Below, one piece after another: positions 63,694 through 64,000 of a DNA stretch of 64,000 nt. How positions within the stretch are numbered: the stretch's first letter is position 1; each line of letters starts with the position of its first letter. Position numbers and translations under genes: made by a program. Under the pieces are notes generated by a model. That model made no database searches, had not been told where the DNA came from, and saw only the letters and a list, made by a program, of their open reading frames with translations. This DNA comes from Hyphomicrobiales bacterium (GTDB lineage: Bacteria; Pseudomonadota; Alphaproteobacteria; Rhizobiales; Rhizobiaceae), in the NCBI GenBank assembly GCA_900471815.1, contig UICE01000003.1, positions 85,558 to 149,557 of the forward strand. The letters are read 5' to 3'.

Positions 63694-64000
63694 TATGAAA
63701 CTCCTGGAAACCTAGGAGCAATGATTGGGGGCAACAATACAAATCACGCCAGAAAAGCCCGGATGCAACGATTCCGGCGGAGCACGAAGATGCCATGGAC
63801 AATTTTCCGGGAATTCGCCTATGTCGATCGTGCCTGCGGCATCCGAGGGCGATGGTTCATGATGATCGTCGTTCCCAAGCGGGATGGCCCATTACCCAGA
63901 GCAAAAGGTTGGAGGTGGCAGGGCCGATTAGTTGGTCGGCCCTATCGCGCATCATGACCGAAAAAATGCCAGAAGATCCGAGTTTATGATCTCGGCGTGT
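63694..64000. other. 307-bp right-edge region without a supported gene
   Basis: It contains the upstream region of the minus-strand methyltransferase. A 78-residue open frame at 63721-63957 (ATG after AGGAGC) has an Arg-rich, atypical composition and is not credited as a gene. Nothing else is recognisable before the window ends. Confidence 0.35.

Noticed and set aside
63721-63957. 78-codon frame at the right edge
   Set aside because: A plausible ribosome-binding site is present, but the product is Arg/Trp-rich with no family resemblance and poor codon bias; left as unassigned.

Overview
The window looks like about 64 kb of an alphaproteobacterial (Rhizobiales) chromosome, most like the Brucella/Ochrobactrum group. 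This rests on the iolR-C-D-E-B gene order, an alphaproteobacterial-type zinc regulon, a RIME-like palindromic intergenic repeat and moderate GC. It is an inference without any database search. I found no rRNA, tRNA, CRISPR array, phage or insertion sequence. The window is mostly metabolic and transport operons.

Left part (1-23.4 kb). A glutamine-synthetase-like ligase, an aldehyde dehydrogenase and an iron-type alcohol dehydrogenase could together form a gamma-glutamylation route for an amino-alcohol. Facing them is a complete ABC importer (ATPase, two permeases, binding protein). Next is an EmrAB-type efflux pair with a divergent TetR repressor, with twin operators in the shared promoter region. 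A zinc-acquisition block follows: a Zur-like regulator, an AztABC-type transporter, the AztD-type chaperone and a COG0523 GTPase, with two nearly identical Zur-box-like palindromes. Then come a TerC/CBS membrane protein, a DUF924 protein and a Kef-type antiporter.

Middle (23.4-31.4 kb). An L-fucose/sugar-acid catabolic locus contains a lactonase-type amidohydrolase, an IclR regulator, an enolase-superfamily enzyme, an SDR and L-fuconate dehydratase. After it, a cobalamin riboswitch leads into a Rieske oxygenase and its flavin/[2Fe-2S] reductase, which resemble the glycine-betaine demethylase pair GbcAB.

Inositol region (31.5-46.7 kb). This holds an inosose-isomerase-like TIM-barrel protein, a CMD-family protein, a DUF892 stress protein, a sugar ABC importer with iolG, and the opposing operon iolR-iolC(DUF2090 fusion)-iolD-iolE-DUF3329-iolB. 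A second Gfo/Idh dehydrogenase diverges from iolR. Several copies of a GGAA-N6-TTCC-like motif match the described IolR site. iolA is not in the window.

Right part (46.7-64 kb). An ECF sigma factor and its NrsF-type membrane anti-sigma face an MXKDX pentapeptide-repeat protein, a cytochrome b561 and a Tat-exported molybdopterin oxidoreductase, with matching ECF promoter motifs on both sides. Next are a HAD phosphatase, a Tim44-like membrane protein, a LysE exporter and an M32 carboxypeptidase. The end is an AT-richer set of surface-glycan-type genes: a glycosyltransferase-like protein, three methyltransferases, and a WcbI-like/GSCFA/WcbI-like three-gene cassette that is the least familiar arrangement here.
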